From Caryophanales bacterium (GTDB taxonomy: Bacteria > Bacillota > Bacilli > CAJFEE01): DNA of 64,000 nt. Shown piece by piece: positions 48,310-57,376 of this stretch. Position 1 is the first letter of the stretch. The number at the start of each line of letters is the position of its first letter. Below the pieces are notes generated by a model. That model was given only the letters and a program-made list of their open reading frames with translations, ran no database searches and had not been told where the DNA came from. Made by a program: the position numbers and the translations under genes. The stretch is from the NCBI GenBank assembly GCA_029256085.1, contig JAQSYP010000001.1:248001-312000 (forward strand), read 5' to 3'.

Positions 48310-49362
48310 ATGGAGAAAAAAGCATCATCACTTCCAAAATTCATAATTAACTTGATAATAATTACTATAATTATTAGCTTATTTATAGTTTACATAAATT
48401 CAACTAAGCCCTTCAAACCTGGAAGTAAAGATGTTTTTCTAATTGAAATTCCGATGGGTACTTCAAGTTCACAAATTGCAAATATATTACAAGACAAGAA
48501 AGTTATAAAAAATGCAAATCTATTTAAGGTTTATCTGAAATTAAATAAAGAGAGCAATTTTCAAGCAGGAAACTATCAATTAAGCCCTGGGATGTCTGTC
48601 TCTCAGTTAGTTACAATTTTAAAAACTGGTAAAGTAGCAAAAGAAGCAAAATTTAAAATTTCTATACCTGAAGGAACGCAAATAGATCAAATATCAGAGA
48701 AAATTGCAAGGGCAACAGGATGGAATAAGGAAGATATTTTAACGCAGTTTAACGATAATAATTTTATCTATGGGCTAATATCAAAACATCCTGATTTACT
48801 GAGCAAAGACATATTGAATAGTCAAATTAGAACACCGTTAGAAGGATATTTGTTTCCATCAACTTACTTTTATTATGAAGATCCAAAAAATCTTGAAGAA
48901 ATTATAGAACCTATGCTTTCAAAGACAGAAAGCATAATGGTAAAGTACGAGGATAAAATAGAAGATAGCAATTATTCAGTTCATCAAATCTTAACGATGG
49001 CATCGTTAATAGAAGAAGAAGCAACTGTTAAAACCGATAGAGAAAAAATTTCAAGCGTATTTTATAATAGATTAGAAGTAAATATGCCTCTTCAAACAGA
49101 TCCAACAGTTCTGTATGCATTAGGGAGACATAAATCTCGCGTATACTATAAGGACTTAAAAGTGATTTCACCATACAATACTTACGTAGTAAAAGGTTTA
49201 CCTGTAGGTCCAATCGCAAATTCAGGCGAAATGTCGATAAAAGCTGCCCTTTTCCCAGCAACAACAGATTATTTCTATTTCTTAGCTACACCTGATGGAG
49301 AAGTTATGTTTACTAAGACACTAAAAGAGCATAATACACTAAAAGCAAAATATATAAAATAA
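48310..49362 (+). CDS. mltG: Endolytic murein transglycosylase MltG
   Basis: The 350-residue protein has an N-terminal transmembrane helix (residues about 10-28), then a LysM-like subdomain and the YceG catalytic domain with the glutamate in SLIEEEATVKTDREKISSVF and the substrate motif MPLQTDPTVLYALG. MltG cuts nascent glycan strands and helps set their length at the membrane. ATAAGGAG precedes the ATG. A compact terminator follows before trmR. Confidence 0.95.
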   Translation: MEKKASSLPKFIINLIIITIIISLFIVYINSTKPFKPGSKDVFLIEIPMGTSSSQIANILQDKKVIKNANLFKVYLKLNKESNFQAGNYQLSPGMSVSQLVTILKTGKVAKEAKFKISIPEGTQIDQISEKIARATGWNKEDILTQFNDNNFIYGLISKHPDLLSKDILNSQIRTPLEGYLFPSTYFYYEDPKNLEEIIEPMLSKTESIMVKYEDKIEDSNYSVHQILTMASLIEEEATVKTDREKISSVFYNRLEVNMPLQTDPTVLYALGRHKSRVYYKDLKVISPYNTYVVKGLPVGPIANSGEMSIKAALFPATTDYFYFLATPDGEVMFTKTLKEHNTLKAKYIK

Positions 49363-49368
49363 CTAATT

Positions 49369-49390
49369 CTCGGCTAAAGCCGAGTTTTTT
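49369..49390 (+). terminator. Rho-independent terminator after mltG
   Basis: CTCGGCT (49369-49375) pairs with AGCCGAG (49378-49384), followed by TTTTTT. Confidence 0.88.
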
Positions 49391-49412
49391 CTAATTAATT
49401 AAGGAGAATATT

Positions 49413-50057
49413 ATGTTAGATGAAAAAGTTTTATTGTATTTAGGTTCTCTAGAATATAAACAAGATCAAACTGCTATTCTTGAAATGGAGAAATTTGCAA
49501 AACAAACAGGAGTCCCTATAATGGAAAAGATGGGGTTTGACTTTGTTAGACAAATTTTGAAGTTAAGAAAGCCAAAAATGATACTTGAAATAGGCTCAGC
49601 AATAGGATATTCAGCAATAAGAATGGCTTTAGAGGCACCAAATAGTATGATATATACTATCGAAAAAGATATTGAGCGATATAATATTGCTGTAAATAAT
49701 ATCAAAAATTTCAAGCTTGAGAATCAAATAACGATTATAAATGCAGATGCACTCAATAAAAATCAGATAATTGAAGATGTGAATCAATTTGATTTAATAT
49801 TTATCGATGCTGCAAAAGGAAAAAATAAAGAGTTCTTTGAGTTGTACGAAGAAAAATTAGCACCTAATGGAATTATCATTACAGATAACGTACTATTTAA
49901 AGGTATTGTTGCTAGTCCTGAAAATGCGACTAAACGAATTAAGCCTATGATAAATAAAATAAGAGAATATAATGAATGGTTAAAAAATAATCCGAATTAT
50001 GATACTGCAATATATCCGATTGGTGATGGTGTAGCACTAAGTATTAGAAAGGGGTAA
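49413..50057 (+). CDS. trmR: tRNA 5-hydroxyuridine methyltransferase TrmR
   Basis: This 214-residue class I SAM-dependent O-methyltransferase has the SAM motif EIGSAIGYSAIRMA and the metal/acidic site FIDAAKGKNKEFF, with DNVLFKG later. In B. subtilis TrmR (YrrM) methylates 5-hydroxyuridine to 5-methoxyuridine at position 34 of tRNA. The two genes downstream are the hydroxylation factors, so the operon encodes the whole modification. AAGGAG precedes the ATG. GTG of trhP1 lies 4 bp after the stop. Confidence 0.93.
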   Translation: MLDEKVLLYLGSLEYKQDQTAILEMEKFAKQTGVPIMEKMGFDFVRQILKLRKPKMILEIGSAIGYSAIRMALEAPNSMIYTIEKDIERYNIAVNNIKNFKLENQITIINADALNKNQIIEDVNQFDLIFIDAAKGKNKEFFELYEEKLAPNGIIITDNVLFKGIVASPENATKRIKPMINKIREYNEWLKNNPNYDTAIYPIGDGVALSIRKG

Positions 50058-50061
50058 TTTC

Positions 50062-50991
50062 GTGGAAAAACCAGAGTTATTAGTAACACCGAAAAGTATA
50101 GACCATATATCAGAGCTAATTAGTGCAGGTGCTGATGCATTTGTGATAGGTAATAGAGAGTTTGGTATTAGATTACTTAATGCTTTCAGTATCGAAGAAA
50201 TTGGTCATGCAAATAAGGTCATTAAGGAAAATAATAAAAAGCTTTACATAGCAGTAAATGGTTTATATCATAACGAAGAAATTGACGCTTTAAGAGTGTA
50301 TATAACAAAATTAGGTGAAATTAATGTAGATGCATTAATCTTCGGCGATCCTGCGGTATTAATGATTGCAAAAGAAGTTGCTCCAAACCTTGCTTTGCAT
50401 TGGAGTACTGAAACTACAGGTACAAATTGGTTCACATGTAATTATTGGGGAGAAAAAGGATCTAAGCGAGCTGTTTTAGCTAAAGAGATAAATCTCGATG
50501 CAGTTCTTGAAATAAAAGAAAATGCAAAAGTTGAAATTGAAATTCAAATTCATGGAACGGTAAATATGTTCCAGAGTAAAAGAACACTTGTAAAAAATTA
50601 CTATGCTTATCAAGAAAAAGATGTTGAAAAAGAATTTGAACACAATAGTAAAAATCTATTTTTGGCAGATAGAGAACGCGGTTATAAATATCCGATTTTT
50701 GAAGATAAATCAGGAACACATATTATGAGTCCAAAAGATCTCTGTTTAGTAAATGAGTTAGAAGATATAATTGATTCTAAAATAGATTCATTAAAGTTTG
50801 ATGGATTACTAAAAAGTAAGGAATATATAACTCAAGTAACTAGCATTTATCGTGAAGCAATTGACTTATGTGTTAATGATAGGGAACATTATATTAAAGT
50901 AAAGGATGATCTGCTTAATAAGATACAAGAAATTCAACCAGCAGAGAGACCTTTGGACACAGGTTTTTATTTTAAAGAAACCGTGTATTAA
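50062..50991 (+). CDS. trhP1: Peptidase U32-like tRNA hydroxylation protein TrhP1
   Basis: This 309-residue member of the U32/YrrN family has the characteristic pattern LLVTPKSIDHISELISAGADAFVIG and MSPKDLCLVNELEDIID. With TrhP2 it is needed for prephenate-dependent 5-hydroxylation of U34 in tRNA. It starts with GTG, with AAAGGGG upstream. It lacks most of the Cys residues used by TrhP2 for an Fe-S cluster, the usual division in Bacillus. The order trmR-trhP1-trhP2-udk is conserved. Confidence 0.92.
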   Translation: MEKPELLVTPKSIDHISELISAGADAFVIGNREFGIRLLNAFSIEEIGHANKVIKENNKKLYIAVNGLYHNEEIDALRVYITKLGEINVDALIFGDPAVLMIAKEVAPNLALHWSTETTGTNWFTCNYWGEKGSKRAVLAKEINLDAVLEIKENAKVEIEIQIHGTVNMFQSKRTLVKNYYAYQEKDVEKEFEHNSKNLFLADRERGYKYPIFEDKSGTHIMSPKDLCLVNELEDIIDSKIDSLKFDGLLKSKEYITQVTSIYREAIDLCVNDREHYIKVKDDLLNKIQEIQPAERPLDTGFYFKETVY

Positions 50992-51005
50992 GTAAGGAGT
51001 GTAAA

Positions 51006-52292
51006 ATGTTTAGAAATAATATGAGTGAAATAATAGATGGTAAACGAGTTATTATAAAAAAACCTGAATTACTTGCACCTGCTGGAAGTCCAGAAAAACT
51101 CAAAATTGCTATCATGTATGGTGCTGACGCTGTATTCTTAGGTGGGCAAGAATTCGGACTTAGAAGTAGTGCTGATAATTTTACTATAGAACAAATGCGT
51201 GAAGCAGTAGAATTTGCAAATAATTATGGTGCAAAAGTATATGTTACAACAAATATTTATGCTCATAACGAAAACATGCACGGGTTAGAGGAGTATCTTT
51301 CAGAATTAAATGATACAGGTGTAACAGGCATTATAGTGGCTGACCCTTTGATTATTGAAACTTGTAAGAAGGCAGCACCAAAATTAGAAATTCATTTAAG
51401 TACACAACAATCTCTAACTAACTATAAGGCTGCCGAGTTCTGGAAAGAAGAAGGTCTTCACAGACTAGTTCTTGCACGAGAAACTGGTTACGAAGAAATG
51501 CTTGAAATTAAAGAAAAGGTTGATATAGAAATTGAAACTTTTATACACGGTGCAATGTGTATTGCGTATTCAGGTAGATGTACATTAAGTAATCATATGA
51601 CAGCTCGTGATTCTAATCGTGGAGGTTGCTGTCAGTCTTGTAGATGGGATTATGAATTAATTAAAATTGAGAAAAAAGATGGAGCAATTGAAGAAGTTCA
51701 ATTGGCGTCCGAAGCCGATGCACCTTTTGCAATGAGTCCTAAAGATTTAAACTTATTAGCTGGAATCCCGAAATTAATAGAGTTAGGAATTGACTCATTG
51801 AAAATAGAAGGAAGAATGAAGTCAATCCACTACGTAGCAACTGTAACTAGTGTTTATAGAAAGGTTATTGATGCTTATTGTGAAGATCCGGACAATTTCG
51901 TTCTTAAAGAAGAATGGATTGAAGAACTGGATAGATGCAAAAACCGTGATACAGCTTCTGCTTTTTTTGAAAATTTTCCAACACATCAAGAACAAATGTA
52001 TGGTGAAAATGGCGGCGACGGGAAAAGAACAAAGTTTGACTTTGCTGGCCTTGTACTAGGATATGACTCTGAAACTAAAATAGCTACTATCCAACAAAGG
52101 AATCATTTTAAACCTGGAGATACAATAGAGTTTTTTGGACCAAATATTAGCAGCTTTTCTCAGACTGTTGGGACAATTTGGGATGAAGATGGTAATGAGC
52201 TTGATGCTGCTAGACATCCTTTACAAATTGTTAAGACTAAAGTAAATAAAGAAGTCTTTCCTAATAACATGATGAGAAAGGAGTTAAAGTAA
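51006..52292 (+). CDS. trhP2: Peptidase U32-like tRNA hydroxylation protein TrhP2
   Basis: The 428-residue product has the U32 signature [21 protein letters not shown] (read in part), plus the cysteine cluster [13 protein letters not shown] that likely holds an Fe-S cluster, and a C-terminal domain typical of the longer member. It begins [21 protein letters not shown]. With TrhP1 it would make ho5U34 on tRNA, the substrate of TrmR. AAGGAGTG precedes the ATG. The gap to udk is 2 bp. Confidence 0.93.
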   Translation: MFRNNMSEIIDGKRVIIKKPELLAPAGSPEKLKIAIMYGADAVFLGGQEFGLRSSADNFTIEQMREAVEFANNYGAKVYVTTNIYAHNENMHGLEEYLSELNDTGVTGIIVADPLIIETCKKAAPKLEIHLSTQQSLTNYKAAEFWKEEGLHRLVLARETGYEEMLEIKEKVDIEIETFIHGAMCIAYSGRCTLSNHMTARDSNRGGCCQSCRWDYELIKIEKKDGAIEEVQLASEADAPFAMSPKDLNLLAGIPKLIELGIDSLKIEGRMKSIHYVATVTSVYRKVIDAYCEDPDNFVLKEEWIEELDRCKNRDTASAFFENFPTHQEQMYGENGGDGKRTKFDFAGLVLGYDSETKIATIQQRNHFKPGDTIEFFGPNISSFSQTVGTIWDEDGNELDAARHPLQIVKTKVNKEVFPNNMMRKELK

Positions 52293-52294
52293 AG

Positions 52295-52933
52295 ATGGGG
52301 AAAAATAAACCCGTAGTAATTGGAATAACTGGTGGTTCTGGATCAGGCAAAACTACGGTTACTCAAGAAATATTTGATCAATTTCGTGATAAATCAATCC
52401 TTATAATAGAACAAGATTATTATTACAAAGATCAAAGTCACCTTCCATTTGAGGAGAGACTTAAGACTAATTATGATCACCCACTTGCCTTTGATACTGA
52501 TTTATTAATTACTCATGTAAGTAAATTATTAAATTATGAGCCTATAGAAAAACCAGTGTATGACTATACCCAGCATACTAGATCAAGCGAAACAATTCAT
52601 GTTGAACCAAAGGAAGTTATTATATTAGAGGGTATATTAGTCTTAGAAGATGAGAGACTAAGAAATCTAATGGATATTAAAATTTTTGTTGATACAGATT
52701 CAGATCTAAGAATACTAAGACGCTTAGTAAGGGATATAAACGAAAGAGAAAGATCATTAGAATCGGTTATAGATCAATACGTTAACGTTGTTAGGCCGAT
52801 GCATAATCAATTTATAGAACCTACGAAGCGATATGCTGATGTGATTTTACCCGAAGGTGGTCAAAATCATGTAGCAATAGATTTAATGGTGACAAAAATA
52901 CACATGATTCTACAAGAAAAAGCTATTTTATAA
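52295..52933 (+). CDS. udk: Uridine kinase
   Basis: Udk (212 residues) phosphorylates uridine and cytidine to UMP and CMP. Walker A is GGSGSGKTT; the substrate-binding [12 protein letters not shown]-type segment (here [11 protein letters not shown]) and the [13 protein letters not shown] lid are present. Its start is 2 bp after trhP2, so it is the last gene of that operon. AAAGGAG lies in the 3' end of trhP2. A terminator follows. Confidence 0.97.
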   Translation: MGKNKPVVIGITGGSGSGKTTVTQEIFDQFRDKSILIIEQDYYYKDQSHLPFEERLKTNYDHPLAFDTDLLITHVSKLLNYEPIEKPVYDYTQHTRSSETIHVEPKEVIILEGILVLEDERLRNLMDIKIFVDTDSDLRILRRLVRDINERERSLESVIDQYVNVVRPMHNQFIEPTKRYADVILPEGGQNHVAIDLMVTKIHMILQEKAIL

Positions 52934-52992
52934 TTTTATAAATTAAGATATACTAAGCTTATTGTAAACTTTTAACTATATAGGTAAATTAG

Positions 52993-53020
52993 CCCCTCAT
53001 TATTATGAGGGAATTTTTTC
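52993..53020 (+). terminator. Rho-independent terminator after udk
   Basis: CCCTCAT (52994-53000) pairs with ATGAGGG (53005-53011) around TATT, then AATTTTTTC. Confidence 0.88.
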
Positions 53021-53097
53021 AATAATTAACTAACCAATACATAACTTAGCAGATCCTCATATGAGGAGTATGGATAAGGTAGAAGGAGTGACTAGTC

Positions 53098-53574
53098 ATG
53101 ACACAAGAAAAAACATTTCCAATGACAGAAGCGGGGAAGGAAAAGCTTGAACTTGAGCTTGAACAATTAAAAACGGTAAAACGTAAAGAAGTAGTAGAGA
53201 GAATAAAGATTGCTCGTAGTTTCGGTGATCTATCTGAGAACTCTGAATATGATGCAGCTAAAGATGAACAAGCATTTGTTGAAGGAAGAATAACAACTTT
53301 AGAAAATATGATTCGTTATGCTGTAATAATTGAAGAAGATAAAGAAAATTCATCAATCGTAAGCTTAGGAAAAAGAGTAACATTTGTAGAACTTCCTGAA
53401 GGAGACGAAGAAACTTACATTATTGTTGGAAGTGCTGAAGCAGATCCATTTGAAGGTAAAATTTCTAACGATTCACCAATTGCTAGAAGCTTAATGGGGA
53501 AAACAATTGGAGATAAGGTACAAGTTCAGACTCCTGGTGGAGATATGTTTGTAAAAATAACTGCTATAAATTAG
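53098..53574 (+). CDS. greA: Transcription elongation factor GreA
   Basis: GreA (158 residues) rescues backtracked RNA polymerase. The N-terminal coiled coil includes the acidic tip with [16 protein letters not shown], and the C-terminal FKBP-like domain has [24 protein letters not shown] precedes the ATG. A 14-bp palindrome TCCTCATATGAGGA (53054-53067) lies in the upstream leader. The terminator stem that follows overlaps the ribosome binding site of the PBP gene downstream. Confidence 0.97.
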   Translation: MTQEKTFPMTEAGKEKLELELEQLKTVKRKEVVERIKIARSFGDLSENSEYDAAKDEQAFVEGRITTLENMIRYAVIIEEDKENSSIVSLGKRVTFVELPEGDEETYIIVGSAEADPFEGKISNDSPIARSLMGKTIGDKVQVQTPGGDMFVKITAIN

Positions 53575-53586
53575 TATAAAAAAAGT

Positions 53587-53620
53587 CACCTCGTCAAAAA
53601 TGATTGACGAGGTGTTTTAT
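53587..53620 (+). terminator. greA terminator whose 3' arm is the pbpI ribosome binding site
   Basis: CACCTCGTCAA (53587-53597) pairs with TTGACGAGGTG (53604-53614), followed by TTTTATTTT. The GAGGTG (53609-53614) is also the only ribosome binding site for the TTG at 53622. A read-through RNA would keep the site base-paired. Confidence 0.85.
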
Positions 53621-53621
53621 T

Positions 53622-55406
53622 TTGAAGAAAAGTAGAGGCATTGCATTTTTAATAATTTATTTTTCAATATTTTTATTTCTAATTGGGAGATTAGCACAAA
53701 TTCAATTATTTAATGCTGAGAAATTTTCTAAACATAATATAAACTTATTAGAGCAAAGTGTACGACAAAGAACTGAGGAACTCCTATTAAATGATGGAAG
53801 AGGAAAAATTCTAGATAAATCTGGTGACGTTCTTGTAGATACAACGAAACCAGTATTATACATGTTTCCAGAATTCAAAAACTTGAAGCAAGCAGAACGA
53901 AATAAACTCTATGAGATTATACCTGAACTAAATGAATATGTAGTACAGAATGAGATAAGTAAACACACAGTACCATTTTACTTTCCTTTAAATCTCGAAT
54001 TAACAGAGGATCAAGTAGAAAAAGTTAGAAATCTTAACTATTCAAGTATTATACCGTTATATAAGCAAGTAAGAAATGAAAATAGATTTGCACAACACTT
54101 ATTAGGAATCGTTAGAAAAAACACACAAGTAGTGGCATCCCGGTATAAAGATGAGGAAGAAAATAACTTGAAACCGTCTCTTACTAATGGTCAGGGAGGT
54201 ATTCAAGGTGCTTTTGATGAATTCTTGAAATCTGATGAAGAATCAAAGCTACTTTTTCATGTTGATAGACAAGGTAATCCTTTATTTGGATCAATGCTTA
54301 AATATACAGGTAATTCAAATCCATATTACCCACTGTCGGTAAAAACTACTATTGACAGTAAACTTCAGACGATGGCTGAAATAATAATGGATAAGCATAA
54401 GTTAAATTATGGTGCATTAGTATTAGTTGATATAGAAGACAATTCAATATCGGCTATGGTAAGTAGGCCAACTTTCGATGAAAAGAATCCGTATCTATCC
54501 GAGAAAAACTTTTTAAATCAAGCTGTAATTCCACAAAAAGTTGGATCAGTTTTTAAGATTGTTACATTAGCAGCAGCTTATGAGTATAACCTGATTAAGG
54601 ATACAGATGTTTTTAATTGTAATACAAGAATTGATGGGAGACCTGAAACTGATCGACCACTTGGAATGCTTAATATAAACCAAAGTTTTTCGAGGAGTTG
54701 TAATAACACATTTGCTATTCTTGCAAAGAAACTTATTGAATTAAACGAGAATTATTTTGAAGATACATTAAAGGCACTAGGTGGGTACGATAAGATTGGA
54801 TGGAATAATCAAGTGTTCCACAATGCAAATTTTGCACAAATACCAAATGAAGGTGCAACAAAAGTTTGGGGTCAAGATAAACGTGAAAAGAAAGTACCGC
54901 TTGCAATCGCACAAACTGCAATTGGGCAAAATAATGTAAAGATATCACCATTTGCTGTAGCAAATATTATGTCAACGATTGCTCGAGGCGGAGACAGTTA
55001 TTCTGTTAAACTTGTAGATAAGATTCTATATAAAAATGGAACTGATTTTTTTGATTTTAAGAAACAAGGATTATACGATGACAAACTATCAGGAAATACA
55101 TTAATTCGATTACAGAATAATCTTCGTGAAGTCGTTACAGATCCTAAAGGAACAGGTAAATTATTTAGTGGACTACCTTATGAAGTGGCAGGAAAAACAG
55201 GTACTGCACAAGTAGAGTCATCACTAGATGATAAAGAAGTTGAAACTCTTAACAAGTGGTTTGCAGGGTATTTTCCATTTAAAAATCCAAAGTATGCTCT
55301 CGTTGTAGTTCAATTAAACACAGAAAACCAAAATATTAGTAAGGCAAACGCAGTATATATAGATGTTGTAAAAGCAATATATGATTTAGAAAATAAGTCA
55401 AACTAA
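53622..55406 (+). CDS. pbpI: Class B penicillin-binding protein (PbpI/YrrR type)
   Basis: This transpeptidase of about 594 residues has an N-terminal anchor helix (residues 6-24), a dimerisation domain and a catalytic domain with SxxK (GSVFKIVT), SxN (SRSCNNTF) and KTG (AGKTGTAQ) motifs. It crosslinks peptidoglycan on the outer face of the membrane. It takes the position of B. subtilis yrrR (pbpI, PBP4b) after greA. TTG at 53622 is preferred over the 53604 TTG, which is inside the greA terminator stem. If transcription reads through from greA, the ribosome binding site is sequestered, so a promoter inside or an opening event is needed. Confidence 0.92.
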   Translation: MKKSRGIAFLIIYFSIFLFLIGRLAQIQLFNAEKFSKHNINLLEQSVRQRTEELLLNDGRGKILDKSGDVLVDTTKPVLYMFPEFKNLKQAERNKLYEIIPELNEYVVQNEISKHTVPFYFPLNLELTEDQVEKVRNLNYSSIIPLYKQVRNENRFAQHLLGIVRKNTQVVASRYKDEEENNLKPSLTNGQGGIQGAFDEFLKSDEESKLLFHVDRQGNPLFGSMLKYTGNSNPYYPLSVKTTIDSKLQTMAEIIMDKHKLNYGALVLVDIEDNSISAMVSRPTFDEKNPYLSEKNFLNQAVIPQKVGSVFKIVTLAAAYEYNLIKDTDVFNCNTRIDGRPETDRPLGMLNINQSFSRSCNNTFAILAKKLIELNENYFEDTLKALGGYDKIGWNNQVFHNANFAQIPNEGATKVWGQDKREKKVPLAIAQTAIGQNNVKISPFAVANIMSTIARGGDSYSVKLVDKILYKNGTDFFDFKKQGLYDDKLSGNTLIRLQNNLREVVTDPKGTGKLFSGLPYEVAGKTGTAQVESSLDDKEVETLNKWFAGYFPFKNPKYALVVVQLNTENQNISKANAVYIDVVKAIYDLENKSN

Positions 55407-55471
55407 TAACGTTAAGTTAAAATGTATGTTACAATATTCATGTAAAATTTTGTCGAAATGAGGTTTTTTGT

Positions 55472-56167
55472 TTGAAGATAGCAATCATTGGAGCAATGGA
55501 AGAAGAAGTTCAAATTTTAAGAGAACAGATTACTAACCGTGAAACAATTACAATAGCAAACTCAGAATTTACACTTGGACAACTTGAAGGTAAAGAAGTA
55601 GTTTTACTTAAATCAGGCATTGGAAAAGTAAATGCTGCAATAGGTACCACTATTCTATTAGAAAAATTTAATCCGGATTTAATTATTAATACAGGTTCAG
55701 CTGGTGGATATGATCCTGATTTAAATGTGGGTGATTTAGTAATTTCATCAGAAGTTAGACACCATGACGTAGATGTCACTGCGTTTGGTTATGAATATGG
55801 ACAAGTTCCTGGTTTACCTGCTGCATTTGTTGGGGATGAGAAATTTGCAGATTTAACAGTAGATGTTGCTAGAAAAGTATTAGAGCAACAAGTTAAAAAG
55901 GGATTAATAGTTACAGGCGATAGTTTTATGAATGACCCTGTAAGAGTTGAATTTGTACGTGGGAAATTTGAAAATTTAATAGCGGTAGAGATGGAAGCAG
56001 CTTCTATTGCACAAGTTTGTCATCAATTCGATAAACCGTTTGTCGTAATTCGTTCATTATCAGATATTGCTGGCAAAGAATCTGATGTTTCATTTGAAGC
56101 ATTTATACATACTGCAGCACAGCACTCTACAAAATTAATATTAGAAGTTCTTAAAGAGCTAAAGTAG
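55472..56167 (+). CDS. mtnN: 5'-methylthioadenosine/S-adenosylhomocysteine nucleosidase
   Basis: MtnN (231 residues) removes adenine from MTA and SAH, recycling products of methylation and polyamine synthesis. Family motifs are [16 protein letters not shown], the catalytic [10 protein letters not shown] and [17 protein letters not shown] with the base Asp. It starts at TTG 55472, with AATGAGG upstream. In B. subtilis it lies in yrrT-mtnN-mccA-mccB-yrhC; here only yrhC follows, after an 82-bp gap. Confidence 0.96.
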   Translation: MKIAIIGAMEEEVQILREQITNRETITIANSEFTLGQLEGKEVVLLKSGIGKVNAAIGTTILLEKFNPDLIINTGSAGGYDPDLNVGDLVISSEVRHHDVDVTAFGYEYGQVPGLPAAFVGDEKFADLTVDVARKVLEQQVKKGLIVTGDSFMNDPVRVEFVRGKFENLIAVEMEAASIAQVCHQFDKPFVVIRSLSDIAGKESDVSFEAFIHTAAQHSTKLILEVLKELK

Positions 56168-56249
56168 ACTTTTTCCTTTATTTTACTAACCTATTTTAAA
56201 TTAAAATATGTTACTCTTATGGAGATGATTTTAATTGGAGGGGTTAGTA

Positions 56250-56504
56250 TTGGATTCCGTAAAGAAGGACTTAAGAAATAAGATTAGCGACTATTCACAG
56301 TTTGCTAAGATACTATTAATGATAAGTGTTTTCTTTAGCTTAGGAATCGCTTTTCAAGGTACAGAAAAATCCCTTAATCAGTTGTTTACAATGATGGGTG
56401 TTACATTAGCTTTTCTACTAGGTTCAACCATTATATTTAGTAGAGTAAAAAAGCTTCAAAAGATCTTAAACGAAGAATTAGAAGAAGACAATCTATCTGC
56501 ATAA
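56250..56504 (+). CDS. yrhC: YrhC-like small membrane protein
   Basis: The 84-residue product has two hydrophobic helices (about residues 18-36 and 46-66) and a charged C-terminus, the layout of the YrhC family. TTG at 56250 is chosen because GGAGGGG (56236-56243) precedes it; TTG 56235 lies too close to any site. In B. subtilis yrhC ends the CymR-controlled yrrT-mtnN-mccAB-yrhC operon. Here mccA, mccB and yrrT are missing, but the two flanking genes remain. The function is unknown. Confidence 0.8.
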   Translation: MDSVKKDLRNKISDYSQFAKILLMISVFFSLGIAFQGTEKSLNQLFTMMGVTLAFLLGSTIIFSRVKKLQKILNEELEEDNLSA

Positions 56505-56512
56505 ATTATCTC

Positions 56513-56556
56513 AAACTGTAGACGAACTCAGCAATCGAGTTTGTCTACAGTTTTTT
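56513..56556 (+). terminator. Rho-independent terminator after yrhC
   Basis: AAACTGTAGAC, with the following CGAACTC (56513-56529), pairs with GAGTTTGTCTACAGTTT and is followed by TTT. Confidence 0.85.
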
Positions 56557-56601
56557 GAAGTTTAAGAAAGTGTTGTTTTATAATTTGGATTAAATATTGC
56601 G

Positions 56602-56724
56602 AAAAGTTAAGGATATATTTTAAAAGTTAATAATAAATCGTTAAAAGTTAAGGATATATTTTAAAAGTTAATGATAAATCGTTAAAAGTTAAGGATATAT
56701 TTTAAAAGTTAATGATAAAAGGTC
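56602..56724 (+). repeat. 20/21-bp tandem repeats in a 41-bp superunit, copy 3
   Basis: AAAAGTTAAGGATATATTTT (20 bp) alternates with AAAAGTTAATGATAAATCGTT-like units (21 bp) three times: 56602-56642, 56643-56683 and 56684-56724. The pattern resembles the AAAGTGGAAGATAAATC repeats at 6391 and 38758 but with GG replaced by TA. It follows the yrhC terminator. Confidence 0.8.
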
Positions 56725-56770
56725 AAAAGGCACCGAGACGAAATCAAGATGCCTATTGTGAACAGTCTGG

Positions 56771-56804
56771 GACAATCTATCTGCAATAGATTGTCTTTTT
56801 TTTT
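56771..56804 (+). terminator. Orphan terminator-like hairpin
   Basis: GACAATCTAT (56771-56780) pairs with ATAGATTGTC (56786-56795), followed by nine T. No gene ends nearby apart from the yrhC unit with its own terminator, so an RNA covering the repeats at 56602-56724 is possible. Confidence 0.6.
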
Positions 56805-56838
56805 ATAGTAAAGTATAAATTTTTATAAGTATACTTGC

Positions 56839-56944
56839 AAAACTGCTCGCTTTCCGCGGGCACGGCCTCAGGCTATTTTTGCTAGTTTTACTAGCAAAAA
56901 TGGATTTTCGGCTCGTGCTGTTCCCGCTGGAGTCGAGCAGTTTT
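56839..56944. repeat. Dispersed palindromic element, copy C
   Basis: The ends are AAAACTGCTC (56839-56848) and GAGCAGTTTT (56935-56944). The core is nearly identical to copy A. The inner hairpin reads TTTTTGCTAGT/ACTAGCAAAAA, a compensated change from the AAGT/ACTT of copy B. Confidence 0.9.
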
Positions 56945-57185
56945 CCGCAGCGTTTGAAGCTAATTATTTTTTAAAAGGATTTGGCTTTAGTCAAGTTTTT
57001 TTAAATAGATGATGCAGTATGTGGTATCAAAAATGGTTTTGTTATTTCTATCAATCATTTTTAATTTTCTATCAACCACTTTTTCGGGAAACTGACGATT
57101 CTATCATCAATATTGTCAAAACCACACTTTATCCCCACTACATAAAACTGATACTGATGCTTACAGGGCACCGTTTTCTTTAAGT

Positions 57186-57221
57186 TGTCATATTTGAAAT
57201 ACTTATTTATTAAATATGACA
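57186..57221. promoter_or_regulatory. 10-bp inverted repeat of unknown role
   Basis: TGTCATATTT (57186-57195) and AAATATGACA (57212-57221) are perfect inverted complements separated by 16 bp, about 60 bp upstream of the rbs promoter. Confidence 0.4.
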
Positions 57222-57279
57222 TACAATTTACTAAAAAGTTTGCGTGATAAGTAAGAAGAAATTGGAAAATATATAGTTA

Positions 57280-57308
57280 TTGACAAATAGTAAGTAATAT
57301 TTTATTTT
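57280..57308 (+). promoter_or_regulatory. Promoter of the rbs operon
   Basis: TTGACA (57280-57285), a 17-bp spacer and TATTTT (57303-57308) precede the operators. Start expected near 57315. Confidence 0.7.
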
Positions 57309-57322
57309 AAGTATATCTTATT

Positions 57323-57347
57323 GAAACCGATTTCAGAAACCGATTTC
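57323..57347 (+). promoter_or_regulatory. Two tandem RbsR/LacI-family operator boxes
   Basis: GAAACCGATTTC occurs twice (57323-57334 and 57336-57347), one base apart. It is an imperfect palindrome of the kind bound by LacI/GalR-family repressors, and it lies just downstream of the predicted start site, where bound RbsR would block transcription. The same class of site is also used by CcpA. Confidence 0.75.
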
Positions 57348-57376
57348 AGAAAAATAACTATAGTAGGTCGATTCTT

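Larger units (their letters stand above)
56945..57376. other. Long upstream region of the ribose operon
   Basis: Between copy C and rbsR there is no ORF of note. It contains TCTATCA stretches that recur near 57046, 57070 and 57101, an inverted repeat at 57186-57221, the promoter at 57280-57308 and the tandem RbsR boxes at 57323-57347. Confidence 0.6.

Noticed and set aside
57323-57347. A pure CcpA cre site
   Set aside because: The boxes fit the LacI-family pattern in general, but their position behind the promoter of an rbsR-headed operon makes RbsR the simpler binder; CcpA input is not excluded.
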